From an uncultured Ruminococcus sp. (GTDB lineage Bacteria > Bacillota > Clostridia > Oscillospirales > Acutalibacteraceae): 5,386 bases of DNA. The notes beneath the pieces were generated by a model. That model saw only the letters and a list, made by a program, of their open reading frames with translations, was not told the DNA's origin and searched no databases. Position 1 is the first letter of the stretch. Each line of letters begins with the position of its first letter. Shown here one piece after another: positions 5,358 through 5,386 of the stretch. The DNA lies in assembly GCA_902802975.1 (NCBI GenBank), contig CADCOF010000021.1:1-5386 (forward strand), read 5' to 3'. A program made the position numbers and the translations under genes.

Positions 5358-5386
5358 TAATTCGGAATGCGGAATTCAATTCGGAA
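5358..5386. repeat. Short tandem repeat at right edge, inverted to the left edge
   Basis: About three and a half degenerate units of AATTCGG run to the window end: AATTCGG at 5359, AATGCGG at 5366, a partial AATTC at 5373, and AATTCGG at 5378. TAATTCGGAATGCGGAAT (5358-5375) is the reverse complement of positions 1-18 except for one base. The degeneracy argues for a natural repeat family rather than an added linker. It is cut by the window edge. Confidence 0.6.

Noticed and set aside
5260..5386. Partial open frame from ATG 5260 (in-frame ATGs at 5266 and 5284) running off the right edge
   Set aside because: The first ATGs lie inside the terminator-like stem, no ribosome binding site is present, and the frame continues through the AATTCGG repeats; no recognisable protein.
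1..5386. Window length of 5386 equals the phiX174 genome length
   Set aside because: The content is clearly a chromosomal housekeeping region of a Gram-positive bacterium, with no phiX174 genes; the length match is coincidence.

Overview
The window is a stretch of chromosome from a low-GC Gram-positive bacterium, most likely a member of the Clostridia (Bacillota). I infer this from the hprK, PHP phosphatase, murB, rapZ gene order, from a YlmC/YmxH-type PRC-barrel protein of the kind found in spore-forming lineages, from strong GGAGG-type Shine-Dalgarno sites, and from very AT-rich spacers. A closer placement (an Oscillospirales-like gut lineage, for example) is a guess. All six genes I can support lie on the plus strand, and all are complete.

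Layout: 1-18 is a short tandem repeat at the window edge. 133-1089 is hprK (HPr kinase/phosphorylase). 1095-1832 is a YcdX-type PHP metallophosphatase. 1851-2786 is murB. 2855-3721 is rapZ (yvcJ). 3722-3939 is a 218-base AT-rich spacer with a 14-bp dyad and a pyrimidine-rich repeat. 3940-4809 is ispE. 4860-5135 is a ylmC/ymxH-like gene. 5136-5386 is a 251-base non-coding tail with an 18-bp perfect palindrome, a possible extended -10 promoter, a long stem-loop that looks like a bidirectional terminator, and a repeat block inverted relative to the one at the start.

The first three genes are tightly packed (gaps of 5 and 18 bases) and are probably one transcript. rapZ follows after 68 bases and may also have its own extended -10 promoter overlapping the murB stop codon. 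HprK links glycolytic state to carbon catabolite control through HPr. MurB makes UDP-MurNAc for peptidoglycan. RapZ is a P-loop protein that in other bacteria is tied to amino-sugar supply. The first block therefore joins carbon sensing to cell-wall precursor supply. ispE belongs to the MEP isoprenoid pathway, which ultimately supplies the undecaprenyl carrier of wall synthesis, and is probably co-transcribed with the ylmC-like gene.

The genes themselves are ordinary housekeeping genes with intact catalytic motifs. I did not find an undescribed multi-gene system. The points worth a second look are in the non-coding DNA: a hairpin that would cover the ribosome binding site of the ylmC-like gene, the operator-like palindromes, the missing yvcK and whiA after rapZ, and the inverted short repeats at both window edges.
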